64,000 bases of DNA from GCA-2748575 sp965222725 (GCA_965222725.1 OZ244969.1:3162001-3226000), one strand, 5' to 3'; positions 44,076 through 54,131 are shown, numbered from the stretch's first letter. Numbers and translations are program-made. Notes: generated by a model from the letters alone, not told the origin.

Positions 44076-47000
44076 GTGCTGGAAACTTCAGATTCAATCA
44101 ACAGGGTGAATGACGCAGGGCTGCAGTTACCCGGCTTCGCGATAGAGTCGGTGCTTTACCGTGCCGGAGGGCGCGTGGTGTATTCTGCCCGACGTTTGGC
44201 AGATCAGCTGAGTGTGGCCATTGAAACTCCCGATGTGGAATATGCGGACCGTCAGCAGGTGGCCGGCATCCGGCGCGAAGGCGCCATTGCCAGCTATTTG
44301 TCTGATGTTAACGGGGTGCGCAAGGTCCACGCCGTGTTGCCCCATGGCAGTGGTAATCTGGCACTGGTGACGGAGCTGTACGAGGTTTCGTTGCGTTCCC
44401 GCCTGGAACGGGCTGCCGGTCAGGGCCTGCCGCTAGTGGAAGCGCTGCAGATTGCCTATCAGTTGGCTCGTGTGCTGGGCGATATTCATGCCAGAGATGT
44501 GGTACACAAGGCCGTCTGTCCCGAGCACGTGCTCTTTGAGCCTGAAAACGGAGGTATTGCACTGGCAGGGTTTGGCATTGCCTCCGAACTGGATCAGGAA
44601 CGGCAGGCGGTACAGATGTCGCGGCGCCTTGACGGCCCCTTGCCTTATATATCCCCGGAACAGACCGGGCGCATGAACCGGGATCTGGACTATCGCTCCG
44701 ACTTTTATTCATTGGGTATATTGCTGTTTGAATTGCTGACCGGCCAGCTGCCGTTTCAGGCGGAAAACCTGCTGGAATGGGTGCATAGCCATATCAGTCG
44801 CCTGCCGCCGGCACCCCACCAGATTGCATCCCAAATCCCGGCGGCAGTCTCTGCGATCGTGTTGAAGCTGCTGGCCAAAAACCCCGAAGCCCGTTATCAG
44901 AGCGCCCGCGGATTAATGCATGATCTGGCCTGGTGCGAAGACCGGCTGGCAGCAAACAGAGATCTTGAAGGTTTTGAACCGGGTCGGCGTGATGTGGTGC
45001 AAAAGTTTCTGGTGCCGCAAAACCTGTATGGCAGAGATAACGAAATCCAGCAATTGCTGGGATTGTTTCAGGCGGCAGTCAACGGGCGTAATGAATTTTG
45101 CCTGGTGTCCGGTTATTCCGGCGTGGGAAAGTCCGCTCTGGTGAACGAAATTGACCGGCCGTTAGTGCGTGAGCAGGGCTTTCTGGTTCAGGGCAAGTTC
45201 GATCAGTTCCAGCACGGAGAAACCTATACGGCCATTGCCAGTACCTTTCGCGGGTTGGTGCAGCAGGTGCTGTCGGAGCCCGAAGCACGCCTGGCAGGAT
45301 GGCGTGAACAATTGCTGGCGGCGCTGGCGCCCAATGCTCAGCTGGTGGTGGATCTGGTACCGGAACTGGCGCTGGTTATCGGTCCGCAACCGGCGGTGGC
45401 AGAGCTGCCGCCGGCGGAAGCCCGCAATCGATTGCACATTGTATTAACCGCTTTTCTGCGGGTGTTTGCCGGTAAGGGGCACCCGGTTGTTCTGTTTCTG
45501 GATGATCTGCAGTGGAGCAATGCACCAACGTTGGCATTGTTGCGCCGCCTGGTGACCTCCCGCGAACTGAGCCATCTGTTGTTGATTGGCGCCTATCGCA
45601 GCAACGAAGTAGGGCCGGGACATCCTTTGCAACTGTTGCTGGATGATCTGCGAGAACGCAAGAATCTGCGCCAGCTGCCGCTGGGGCCCTTGGATCGTTA
45701 TTCCGTTGCCCAGATGGTGGCAGACGCCCTGAGCAGGGAGCCGGATGAAACCTGGGCCCTGAGTGACATGCTGTACGACAAAGCCCAGGGTAATCCTTTT
45801 TTTACCAATGAATTGCTGCGTCAGTTGCATAAAGAAGGTGCCATCACACCGGACCCCACCAGTTGGCGATGGAACTGGGATCTGGACGCTGCCCGTTGGG
45901 CGAGTGTCAGCAGTAATGTTGTGGAGTTCATGGTGCATAATCTGCGGCAGTTGAGCCATGAAACCCAAAAGGTGTTGCAGCTGGCGGCCTGTATCGGCAA
46001 CACCTTTGATTTACACACGCTGGCAGTAATTAATGAACAGACCGTAGATGCAACCGCAGCCGCGCTGCTGCCGGCCCTGAAGCAGCATGCGATATTGCCG
46101 CTGCACAGCGATTATCGGCTGGTGGGTGCGCGTTTGCAGAGCGCGCAGGAAAAGCCGCCGAATCCGGAAGCTGTTGAGCAGACGCTGAACCCCAGTTACC
46201 GGTTTCAGCATGATCGGGTGCAACAGGCTGCTTACGCTCTGATTGACGTTAAAAAGCTTCTGGAAGTGCACCTTTCCATTGGCCGTTTAATGCTGCAGCA
46301 TGCCGGAAATCAGGTGCCCGATGAGCGCTTGATTGAAGTTGTGGATCATTTTAATGAAGGGCGTTCATTGATTGATTCCGCCGCCGAACGAGGGCAACTG
46401 GCAGAGCTGAATCTGCGCGCCGGAGTACGGGCCCGGCACTCTTCGGCTTATGAAGCCGCGTTAAACTACTTGCAGGTAGCCGCAGAACTGATGCCCGCCG
46501 ATGCCTGGGGAACCTTGCCACACAGGATGAAACTGCTGGCTGAAGAAACCCAGTTGTGTGCCTATCTTACCGGGCGCACCGATATGGCGGAGCGCTGGAT
46601 TGAAGTCATGCTGGCCCACGCACAATCGGATCTGGAACGCAGTAATATACTGGCTACCCGTACGCGTCAGTACGCCACGCTGGGGCGCATGGAAGAATCC
46701 ATTCTGGCAGCCATTCAGGGACTGGCATTATTGGGCGTGTCCTTTACAGATAACCCGACAGACGATGATATTGCCCGGGAAAAACAACGGGTACTGGAAA
46801 ACCTGGGTGACCGGACTATTCCCGACCTGGTGGATGCCGATGCCGTAGAAGATCCTGCCATACTAACGGCCATGCGGCTGTTAATGGAAATCTTTGCGGC
46901 AGCCTTTCTTTCCGGCAGCGGAAACCTGTTTCCCTACCTGGTGCTTAAATCCGTTAACATGTCGTTGCGCCATGGCAACTGCCCTGAATCGGCTTTTGCC

Positions 47001-49205
47001 TATGCGGCCTATGGCATGCTTTTGTGTGGCGAACTGGATGAGCCGGCACTGGGGTATCAATATGGCAAGGTAGGACTTGCCATTAACGAATCCCTTGATG
47101 ACCTGACCCTGCGGGCACGGGTGATTTATGTGTACGCCATGTTTGTTCATCACTGGAGCAATCACTGGTCCAGTCTGACACCCTGGTTCCGCAAAGGCAT
47201 AGAGGCGGGATATCAATCGGGTGATTTACTTTACCTGGCATACAGCGCCCAGGATTGCGTGATATGGGATCCCACGCTGGATCTGGAAACTGCCAGTGAA
47301 CAGCATGCCAGGCACCTGGAGATTGTCAGGGAGTGTGCCTATCAGGATTCACTGGATTCCGGCACCCTGTTTTTGCAGTTGCAACGCAATCTGCTGGGGT
47401 TAACGGATGCTCCCTACAGTTTGAGTGATGACAGTTTCGATGTAACCCATTGCCTGGAAGGCATGCGTGAACGTCAGTTCATGACCGGCATTGCCAACTA
47501 CCATATTTACGGCGCCGAAATTTGCCTGCTGTACGGTGACTATGACGGCGCGCTGGAACATGTTCGCGCCCAGGATGTATTAATCAAATCCGCCATGTCA
47601 TTACCGCAGCTGGTGCGGTTTTATATTGTGGCGTTCCTGACCCTGACGACGCATTACCCCCACATGACGGAGCAGGGGCAGGTAGAAACCCGCGAACGCC
47701 TGCAACGGGACCTGGCCCGTATGCAGCGTTGGGCTGACAACTGCGAAGCCAATTTCCGTCATCTTCAGTATTTAATGGAAGCGGAGCTGCAGCGGCTTGA
47801 TGGCCGACAGGCAGTGGCATTGGCCAGTTATGAAGCTGCCATTGAAGCAGCCCGGGAAACCGGCTTTTTAAGGGATGAGGCAACGGCCTGTGAACGTACT
47901 GCGCGATACTTGCTGGCGCTTGGGTGGCGACGTGCAGCGGAAGGCTATTTACGGGCGGCTTACCGCATTTATGATCGCTGGGGAGCGCAGCGCAAAGTGG
48001 CATTAATGGAGCATGAATTCCCGGTGCTACGCGAGCTGCTGGGACATGGCCAGGCAACTGCCAGTCTGGGTGACATCGGCGACATGGACCTGGCATCTGT
48101 CATGAAAGCTTCCCGGGAAATATCCGGCGAAATCGTACTGGACAAGTTGCTGGATATTACCATGGGCATATTGTTGGAAAACGCCGGAGGACAATGGGGT
48201 TGCCTGGTAGTGCGTCGGGATGGGGATTTAACGGTGGAATCGGCCCGCCTGCCGGATGAGGGCTTGCCTTCGGTGAGTTTGCCGGGGCATTCGCGAGTAC
48301 CTTACAACGATCACGGTGAATTGCCCTTACCGGTCACGCTCATCAGTTGGGTGTTTCATAACGGTGAAGCCGTGGTTCTGCATGATGCCGCCAACGAAGG
48401 CCCGTTCATGCAGGACCCCTATGTGCGAACCCTGAAACCCATGTCGGTATTTTGTGTGCCCATACGCCGGGAACGCTTTGATGCTGTATTGTATATGGAG
48501 AACAATCTGGCCCGGGGTGTGTTTACCGAAGATCGCCTTGAAGTGATTCGTTTGCTGGCGGCGCAGGCGTCGGTGGCGATAGAAAATGCCAGCCTTTACG
48601 AACAGGTACAGGACTATTCGCGAACTCTGGAGGACAAGGTGGCTGAGCGCACCGCCCGGCTGGAGCAGCTCAACCGTGAACTTCAGGGGTTGGCAGATCG
48701 CGACGGCTTGACCGGCGTTGCCAATCGGCGCCGCGGCGATGCCTATCTTGAAGAGGCCTGGGTACGTTTGCGACGGGAGCAAAAACCTTTGTCGCTGATC
48801 ATGCTGGATGTGGACCACTTCAAAACCTTTAACGATAACTACGGCCATCAGGCCGGTGATGATTGTCTGGTGGCTGTTGCCCGGGAAGTCGGTAGTCAGT
48901 TACGGCGGCCGGCGGACCTGATCGCCCGCTACGGTGGTGAAGAGTTTATGCTGATACTGCCGGATACGGACCGTGACGGCGTGGCCCGGTTGGGGGAAAA
49001 AATCCGCCGCGCAGTTGAGGTCATGGCCATTACTCATGCTCATTCGTCTGCCGGCAGTGTGGTTACGATCAGTGCCGGTACCGCTACTATGGTGCCCGAT
49101 GCAGAGGGAAGCCCTGAACAGTTATTGAGAGAAGCGGATATTGCGCTGTATCGTGCCAAGCGCACGGGGCGCAACCGGGTAAGCGCTGCACCTGCCGTTT
49201 CCTGA
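44076..49205 (+). CDS. pseudokinase-ATPase-GAF-diguanylate cyclase regulator
   Basis: 1709 residues from a GTG at 44076; GTG 44106 is an alternative, and the longer ORF runs into the preceding gene. Residues about 15-290 are a protein-kinase fold, but the catalytic loop reads VVHKAVCPEHVLF (Asp replaced) and the DFG position reads AGFGIAS, so it is probably a pseudokinase. An AAA ATPase follows: Walker A GYSGVGKS near 344, Walker B VLFLDDLQWS. A long TPR-like helical region precedes GAF (about 1340-1505) and a coiled coil. The GGDEF domain ends the chain; its GGEEF is intact with I-site RPAD. Relatives end in histidine kinases instead. It would couple ATP-dependent assembly to c-di-GMP synthesis. 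Confidence 0.88.
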   Translation: MLETSDSINRVNDAGLQLPGFAIESVLYRAGGRVVYSARRLADQLSVAIETPDVEYADRQQVAGIRREGAIASYLSDVNGVRKVHAVLPHGSGNLALVTELYEVSLRSRLERAAGQGLPLVEALQIAYQLARVLGDIHARDVVHKAVCPEHVLFEPENGGIALAGFGIASELDQERQAVQMSRRLDGPLPYISPEQTGRMNRDLDYRSDFYSLGILLFELLTGQLPFQAENLLEWVHSHISRLPPAPHQIASQIPAAVSAIVLKLLAKNPEARYQSARGLMHDLAWCEDRLAANRDLEGFEPGRRDVVQKFLVPQNLYGRDNEIQQLLGLFQAAVNGRNEFCLVSGYSGVGKSALVNEIDRPLVREQGFLVQGKFDQFQHGETYTAIASTFRGLVQQVLSEPEARLAGWREQLLAALAPNAQLVVDLVPELALVIGPQPAVAELPPAEARNRLHIVLTAFLRVFAGKGHPVVLFLDDLQWSNAPTLALLRRLVTSRELSHLLLIGAYRSNEVGPGHPLQLLLDDLRERKNLRQLPLGPLDRYSVAQMVADALSREPDETWALSDMLYDKAQGNPFFTNELLRQLHKEGAITPDPTSWRWNWDLDAARWASVSSNVVEFMVHNLRQLSHETQKVLQLAACIGNTFDLHTLAVINEQTVDATAAALLPALKQHAILPLHSDYRLVGARLQSAQEKPPNPEAVEQTLNPSYRFQHDRVQQAAYALIDVKKLLEVHLSIGRLMLQHAGNQVPDERLIEVVDHFNEGRSLIDSAAERGQLAELNLRAGVRARHSSAYEAALNYLQVAAELMPADAWGTLPHRMKLLAEETQLCAYLTGRTDMAERWIEVMLAHAQSDLERSNILATRTRQYATLGRMEESILAAIQGLALLGVSFTDNPTDDDIAREKQRVLENLGDRTIPDLVDADAVEDPAILTAMRLLMEIFAAAFLSGSGNLFPYLVLKSVNMSLRHGNCPESAFAYAAYGMLLCGELDEPALGYQYGKVGLAINESLDDLTLRARVIYVYAMFVHHWSNHWSSLTPWFRKGIEAGYQSGDLLYLAYSAQDCVIWDPTLDLETASEQHARHLEIVRECAYQDSLDSGTLFLQLQRNLLGLTDAPYSLSDDSFDVTHCLEGMRERQFMTGIANYHIYGAEICLLYGDYDGALEHVRAQDVLIKSAMSLPQLVRFYIVAFLTLTTHYPHMTEQGQVETRERLQRDLARMQRWADNCEANFRHLQYLMEAELQRLDGRQAVALASYEAAIEAARETGFLRDEATACERTARYLLALGWRRAAEGYLRAAYRIYDRWGAQRKVALMEHEFPVLRELLGHGQATASLGDIGDMDLASVMKASREISGEIVLDKLLDITMGILLENAGGQWGCLVVRRDGDLTVESARLPDEGLPSVSLPGHSRVPYNDHGELPLPVTLISWVFHNGEAVVLHDAANEGPFMQDPYVRTLKPMSVFCVPIRRERFDAVLYMENNLARGVFTEDRLEVIRLLAAQASVAIENASLYEQVQDYSRTLEDKVAERTARLEQLNRELQGLADRDGLTGVANRRRGDAYLEEAWVRLRREQKPLSLIMLDVDHFKTFNDNYGHQAGDDCLVAVAREVGSQLRRPADLIARYGGEEFMLILPDTDRDGVARLGEKIRRAVEVMAITHAHSSAGSVVTISAGTATMVPDAEGSPEQLLREADIALYRAKRTGRNRVSAAPAVS

Positions 49206-49349
49206 CAGCGCTGGCATTGTTAATGTCCGACATTTTTCTGGTTAAAACGGCCCATCTTTTCTTGTGTAAATAAAACCTGCCACATTCTTTAATTGGTTTA
49301 TGCTAAAGTGCAGCAACCTTACAATGCTCGTAGCCGACGGAACCATGCT

Positions 49350-49601
49350 ATGAAAAAAACAACACCGACTTTAGCCATGTTGACTTTGGTAAACATCATT
49401 GCTGTTTTTGGCGCGGGGTGCAGCTCACCGGCTTATAACCCTGATAATCCCGATGAATACGTTGAATACTGGTGTGACCCCGCCCACAGAAATCAGGCTA
49501 TTCCCCCCGAACAGGACTGGCGAAATATCGGTGCCCATGAAACCGCCGATGCCTATCGTGAGGAATGCCTTCAGCAGTACTACTTGAAGCAAGGTCAATA
49601 A
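49350..49601 (+). CDS. small lipoprotein
   Basis: 83 residues from the ATG at 49350. A signal peptide ends in the lipobox-like FGAGC (Cys24), so the mature protein is about 60 residues and membrane-anchored. Two further cysteines (YWCDP, EECLQ) could form a disulfide. No family recognised. Confidence 0.72.
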   Translation: MKKTTPTLAMLTLVNIIAVFGAGCSSPAYNPDNPDEYVEYWCDPAHRNQAIPPEQDWRNIGAHETADAYREECLQQYYLKQGQ

Positions 49602-49628
49602 AGATAAAGTCAGTACAGATAGGGGTAA

Positions 49629-49644
49629 GGGCAGCATGCTGCCC
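49629..49644. terminator. perfect 16-bp palindrome between convergent genes
   Basis: GGGCAGCATGCTGCCC lies between the lipoprotein stop (49601) and the stop of the minus-strand repeat protein (49650). It could stop transcription from both sides, but there is no clear T tract. Confidence 0.45.
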
Positions 49645-49649
49645 ATACA

Positions 49650-51164
49650 TTATGTCGAAAACCGCACCTGCAGATTATTATCCCCATCAAAACTGAACGA
49701 CGGCGAGTGGCCATTCACCGGATTCCCGGTAAATTGCGCTGCCGAAAACCGGGCAAGATTGGCCGCGCCAAGAATCGTGTAATCCGTATCGGTAGAGAAC
49801 CCGGTTTCGTCACTTCCCCAGAATGAGAAGGTCACCTTGTCTGATAGCAGGGTGATATCGCCTTCCACCCACAACGTTGTTAGCTTGTTGCCGGCGCCGA
49901 GTTGGGTATGAATTATCCCGCCATCCACGGTCAGTTTGCCGACAGTCACCGCACCGGTATGGTCACTGAGTTCCAGAATTCCGGTGCCTTCAATATGAAT
50001 GCTGGCGTTACCGCCGCTGGACTGATCATAAAATGCAATCTTGCCGCCGGAACCTTCGTTTTCTTTACCGGTGGCCAAAATAAATGCATTGCCTGCTGAT
50101 GCGCTATTGCCAAAGGACGTGTAGCCACCATAGGCCCCGGCAACCGTACCGCCAAAGTTGTATATTTTGGCATGGTCGCCAGTGGGGGTGCCGTATTTGC
50201 CGGTAAATTCGGTGTGGCCGCCACCGGCTCCGCTGACAGAGGCGCCGTAGTTGTGATAATTGCCATAGCCTGCCGATGCGCCCTGATCGTCCATTTTCGG
50301 CGGGTTGTTATTAAAACTGGTGACGCCGCCATGGGCGCCTTTCACCGTGCCCGGATGATTGTAGTAGCTGCCATTGGCACCATTGGCTGTGCCATCGAAT
50401 GCCACATCACCACCGTTGGCATTGTCAAAAGTCCCCCCTTTGTTATTGAAGACCGCCGTGCCTGCGGTTGAACTGTTGTAAAACTGCGTGTTGCCGCCAT
50501 CGCCTCCTGACACGGTACCGCCAATATTGGTAAAGGTGCCCTGTGCTGCGGTTGCCTCATCATGAAAAACCACATTACCAAAGGTGTCCCCATCGGTTTT
50601 GCTGGTGCTGCCAAACAGGGTGAAATGGGCCTTGTCCGCGGTTGAGTGATCGCTGAAGCTGATTTCTGCCCCCACGGTACTGCCGGATGGCGGCGTTCCC
50701 GAACCTGTTGTTACCGTAAAGGATGCCTCCTGGGCTGAGGCGTAATCACAAAAGCCGATGATGCCCCCGCCATAGCCATCGGGTTTTTCCGGGCCCGCCG
50801 AGTAGCACAGGCTGCTGGTGCCTGCTTTGGCGTTGTTTGTAAATTTCAGCTGGGGCTTCCAGTATTCATGACCGATGGAAGCAACGGTGAAATACTGGGT
50901 CTTTCCGGAATCATTGGTAACACCGTTGCCGGAAATGGTCAGGGCCGGTGTGGCATCCGACGAGGTGAAGGTAAAGGTATTTGTGGCGGAGTCGGCTGAA
51001 AAGTGAATGTTGCTGACCGTCGCCTCAGTGGCGGAAAAGGTAACTGCCGTGTTGGATGTGGTATCAAAGGTTGCAATGTCTGTGGGAACTTCTGTGCCGC
51101 TCCAGTTGTCTGCATTATTCCAGTCGCCACTGATTGCATCGTTGTTCCAGTTGGATGAACTCAT
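49650..51164 (-). CDS. repeat-rich beta-structured protein (autotransporter-passenger-like)
   Basis: 504 residues from ATG 51164, with AAGGA upstream. No signal peptide is seen. The start SNWNNDAISGDWNNADNWSG followed by TEVPTDIATFD resembles the entry of autotransporter-like beta-helical proteins. From about 165 to 380 there are imperfect repeats of roughly 20-35 residues with consensus F-N-x-GG-T-V-x-G-A-x-GG-x-T-x-F, as in YNFGGTVAGAYGGYTSFGNS. The C-terminus lacks a beta-barrel translocator. It may be a secreted adhesin-like or cell-surface protein exported by an unseen route, or an orphan passenger. Function unknown. Confidence 0.72.
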   Translation of the reverse strand: MSSSNWNNDAISGDWNNADNWSGTEVPTDIATFDTTSNTAVTFSATEATVSNIHFSADSATNTFTFTSSDATPALTISGNGVTNDSGKTQYFTVASIGHEYWKPQLKFTNNAKAGTSSLCYSAGPEKPDGYGGGIIGFCDYASAQEASFTVTTGSGTPPSGSTVGAEISFSDHSTADKAHFTLFGSTSKTDGDTFGNVVFHDEATAAQGTFTNIGGTVSGGDGGNTQFYNSSTAGTAVFNNKGGTFDNANGGDVAFDGTANGANGSYYNHPGTVKGAHGGVTSFNNNPPKMDDQGASAGYGNYHNYGASVSGAGGGHTEFTGKYGTPTGDHAKIYNFGGTVAGAYGGYTSFGNSASAGNAFILATGKENEGSGGKIAFYDQSSGGNASIHIEGTGILELSDHTGAVTVGKLTVDGGIIHTQLGAGNKLTTLWVEGDITLLSDKVTFSFWGSDETGFSTDTDYTILGAANLARFSAAQFTGNPVNGHSPSFSFDGDNNLQVRFST

Positions 51165-51183
51165 CTGTGATTCCTTACGGGAT

Positions 51184-51225
51184 GGTACATATACATAGGT
51201 ACATTTACATGGGTGCATTTGTATG
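51184..51225. repeat. three tandem 14-bp repeats upstream of the repeat-rich protein
   Basis: GGTACATATACATA (51184-51197), GGTACATTTACATG (51198-51211) and GGTGCATTTGTATG (51212-51225). They end 20 bases from the start codon of the minus-strand gene at 49650-51164, so they lie in its leader or promoter. Possible protein-binding or slippage site. Confidence 0.65.
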
Positions 51226-51277
51226 GGTGAACGGGGGTGCATTTTGAGGTTACATTTTCAGTGTAGACCAAGAAAAA

Positions 51278-51817
51278 ATGGCAGGAGTTTTCTTGTGTAC
51301 GAATTTTATCTCTGTGTTTATGTATCAGTTTTCCCGGGAGAAGGGTGTGCCACCAGCCATTGATTACAAGAAATTCAGCGATGTGAATCCGGAGTTGTTT
51401 TTCCCCCTGTTAAACAGCAACAAGGTTCGAACACATCTGATTCGTCATCAGACATTTGATGATGAAATGCTTAAATCCTGGATTGCAGACAAGATCAGCA
51501 TGGATGCGGTTGCAGGTTGTAAAGTGCGGGCAATCCAGGTGGAAGGAAACCTCGCAGGCTGGTGCGGCATTCAGCTGGAAGATAGCCGTTTTGGACTGGC
51601 GATTGTGATCGATGACAAATACTGGGGGCTGGGAATAAAAGTGTACCGCGACCTGATGCAATGGGCAGCAGAGCTGGGGCACACGTCGGTTTTTGTTCAG
51701 CTGCTGAATACACGCCCTGAATACCGGTTTTTACGTCGCCGCGCAAAGCAGGTTTGCGTGTCAGAGTTGATGGGGCATTGCTTCACTACTTATGAACTTG
51801 GCGTTCCCAGCTCTTGA
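51278..51817 (+). CDS. GNAT-fold N-acetyltransferase-like protein
   Basis: 179 residues from ATG 51278; ATG 51320 is an alternative start. The core segment CKVRAIQVEGNLAGWCGIQL then FGLAIVIDDKYWGLGIKVYR has the beta4-alpha3 arrangement of GNAT proteins, with WGLGIKVY replacing the usual acyl-CoA P-loop QGxGxG. The substrate is unknown. Placed singly, between the repeat protein and the solute-binding protein. Confidence 0.7.
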   Translation: MAGVFLCTNFISVFMYQFSREKGVPPAIDYKKFSDVNPELFFPLLNSNKVRTHLIRHQTFDDEMLKSWIADKISMDAVAGCKVRAIQVEGNLAGWCGIQLEDSRFGLAIVIDDKYWGLGIKVYRDLMQWAAELGHTSVFVQLLNTRPEYRFLRRRAKQVCVSELMGHCFTTYELGVPSS

Positions 51818-52039
51818 ATGCGTATGTTTCCGCTACCCCTGATGTGATGGGTAATGTGATAGATATCATGTGGTTAAGCCAATCTTCCTGCCTGCTTGTG
51901 GCGCCAGGGAACTGATAGCTGGCCGGTCAGAGACTAGCGGCTATACTGAGTGTGTTGTAACACTAACTTCATCTATCTTTCATTTTTGCACGATGCTTTT
52001 GTCTGAATGCAGGGCGTATTGTGCGCGAGGGTTCAGGTA

Positions 52040-52846
52040 ATGGCGTTTTTGCGCAGGCTCCCAAGCTTGCTATGGTCGTATGTCGCGTTGACGGAAAAAT
52101 CCTTTGTTGTTTTACTCCTTTCTCTGGTTTTGGCTGGCCCGGTTTACGCTGAAAATAAACTGATTTTCTTAACAGAGGAATGGAAGCCATTTAGTTTCAG
52201 TGGTCAAGAGAACGCTGTGGATGGGTTTACCACAGCCATTGTGAAACGAATTGCCTGTCTGTTGGGCAATGATATTTCTATCCATGTGGTTCCTTGGAGC
52301 CGGGCATATGCAACCGTAAAGGAAAAAGAGCACCATGCTATTTTTTCCCTTTACCGTACCAAGGCAAGGGAAGAACACTTCAAATGGGTGGGGCCGGTTT
52401 ATAGCGTTGATACAATGCTTTGGGGTTTGCAAAGTAGAAACCTTGATATAAAAGATCTGGAGGATGCAAAAAAATATAAGATCATCGTTCAGAAAGACAG
52501 TGCTTACGAACAGTTCCTTATCGAAAAAGGGTTTAAAAATTACACTCTGAATCCTTCCAGAACAGATGTATATATGGTGGCCAGAGGCAGAGGGGATCTG
52601 GTTCCTCTCAGTGCTTTCAGCGTCGATAAGCTGAAACGGTCAATGGCAGACTTTGTTAAGCCGGATGACCGGTGGAAAGCCTATACCATTCTTCATAGAA
52701 AGTCGCTCTATATTGGCTTTAACAAAAACACATCTGATGAACTGGTCAGACAATGGCAGCTTGAACTGGATTACCTGAAACAGCACAGTATTTTTTCGGA
52801 TTTGGAAAATAGGTTTATTCAACCTGCTCGTGATACGCAGCTATAA
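52040..52846 (+). CDS. periplasmic solute-binding protein (SBP_bac_3)
   Basis: 268 residues from ATG 52040; a longer TTG start at 52007 is possible. Signal peptide with hydrophobic core FVVLLLSLVLAGPVYA. The mature part opens LIFLTEEWKPFSFSGQENAV and contains KWVGPVYSVDTMLWGL, typical of solute-binding proteins of the polar amino-acid type. No permease or ATPase genes neighbour it, so it may serve a sensor or an unlinked transporter. Confidence 0.85.
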   Translation: MAFLRRLPSLLWSYVALTEKSFVVLLLSLVLAGPVYAENKLIFLTEEWKPFSFSGQENAVDGFTTAIVKRIACLLGNDISIHVVPWSRAYATVKEKEHHAIFSLYRTKAREEHFKWVGPVYSVDTMLWGLQSRNLDIKDLEDAKKYKIIVQKDSAYEQFLIEKGFKNYTLNPSRTDVYMVARGRGDLVPLSAFSVDKLKRSMADFVKPDDRWKAYTILHRKSLYIGFNKNTSDELVRQWQLELDYLKQHSIFSDLENRFIQPARDTQL

Positions 52847-53036
52847 TCGCGGCAAAAATCTACGTTTAAGCAAAAAGCGTTCCTTTGCTCCCCATTCAAA
52901 CTAGGGGGCGCCACATCACTCAGTGCGCGGTAGTATTTGTCGGGCACTTATCCTCAGATTCTTTGTGCGATTTCAGCAGTCTAATACACCTTCCCCAAGT
53001 CATTTATCGAGAATTTGCGATAAAAGGATGATTATC

Positions 53037-54131
53037 ATGGATAAGCAAATGCCTTCCTTTGGTTCTGTCGCGGCTCCCTGTCGCGTATTTATTGTTCTAG
53101 CGCTGGTGGCAAGCGTTGTCATTTTGTCCGGTTGTGGTTCGGATGAATCCACGCTCCTTTACCGGTTGCCCTATGAAAACAATATCAATGTTGATGTCTG
53201 GCAGGATCATGTCACCCACAGTCCGGTAAACCGGGTGGATCTGAAGGGAATCAATGATTCAAGCCCTTATGCTATTGTTGCTTCAGCCACCGGTATCGTC
53301 CGTTTTATTGAAGATGATCTGACCCAGAACTGTTGTGGCGGTAATTGCGGCAACAATTATGTCTGGCTGGAACATATCGCCGGCGAGTGGACCAAGTATT
53401 CCCATCTGGCCACCGATTCAGTGCGGGGTGATGCGGGTTTAACGGAAGGGGATCTGGTAATAGCCGGGCAGTTTCTTGGCTGGGAATCCAATATCGGGCG
53501 TGCTTGTGGCAGCGGTATGGGCGTGCATCTGCATACTGAAGTAATGCAACCCAGTTCGGATAATCCTTCAATTATTGATGTGGTAGGGCAACTGAGTGGT
53601 ACCAATAAAATTCCCCGCTATTGCGGTGTGCCAGGGCAGATTCTGGATAAAGACGAAGTATACCGTGCCCGGCATTGTGATCTGATTCTGGAATGTATCC
53701 GGTCTGAGGAAACGCCGGAAACCGAAGGCCAATGCCAGAACGCCATCAGCGGTGAAACCTGCGTACAGCTGGTGGATAACCTGTCACCCGAATCTCATTA
53801 TGTGCAGGGTGTGGATTTTGACAGTACATCGTTGCACATTGAGCTGGACTGGTGCCCCAACGCTTCCTGTGATGACAATGTGGATACCGGCAGAGCACTC
53901 AGGGTGCTGGTGCAGCCGGCAGATATGAACGAGGATTCCTATTATTTTATTGCCAACTGTAACAGCCGCAAGGTAGATGAAGTGGTACACGGCGTGGCCT
54001 CGATAACCATTCAGGAAGCGCCGAACCTGAGCCCCGAAAATGTAGCCTGTGGCGGGAATAATGTACATAATGCCTATGGGCGCTGGGAAATTTGCGAGGT
54101 TAGCCCATTCTTTGAAAGCATGATGGATTAG
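53037..54131 (+). CDS. lipoprotein with degenerate M23 (LytM-like) peptidase domain
   Basis: 364 residues from ATG 53037, nine bases after AAAAGG. Signal with lipobox LSGC. An M23-type domain spans about residues 45-180: HSPVNRVDLKG (near 58), a GxVRFIEDD strand and GVHLHTEVM (near 161). The first zinc motif normally reads HxxxD; here the His is replaced by Asn in VNRVD, while HLH is kept, so the zinc site is incomplete. The remainder is Cys-rich and unrecognised. It may bind peptidoglycan without cutting it, like other degenerate LytM factors. Confidence 0.78.
   Translation: MDKQMPSFGSVAAPCRVFIVLALVASVVILSGCGSDESTLLYRLPYENNINVDVWQDHVTHSPVNRVDLKGINDSSPYAIVASATGIVRFIEDDLTQNCCGGNCGNNYVWLEHIAGEWTKYSHLATDSVRGDAGLTEGDLVIAGQFLGWESNIGRACGSGMGVHLHTEVMQPSSDNPSIIDVVGQLSGTNKIPRYCGVPGQILDKDEVYRARHCDLILECIRSEETPETEGQCQNAISGETCVQLVDNLSPESHYVQGVDFDSTSLHIELDWCPNASCDDNVDTGRALRVLVQPADMNEDSYYFIANCNSRKVDEVVHGVASITIQEAPNLSPENVACGGNNVHNAYGRWEICEVSPFFESMMD

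Noticed and set aside
50100..50700. CRISPR-like repetitive DNA
   Set aside because: The repetition is degenerate and follows the codons of the repeat-rich protein; no regular repeat-spacer pattern.
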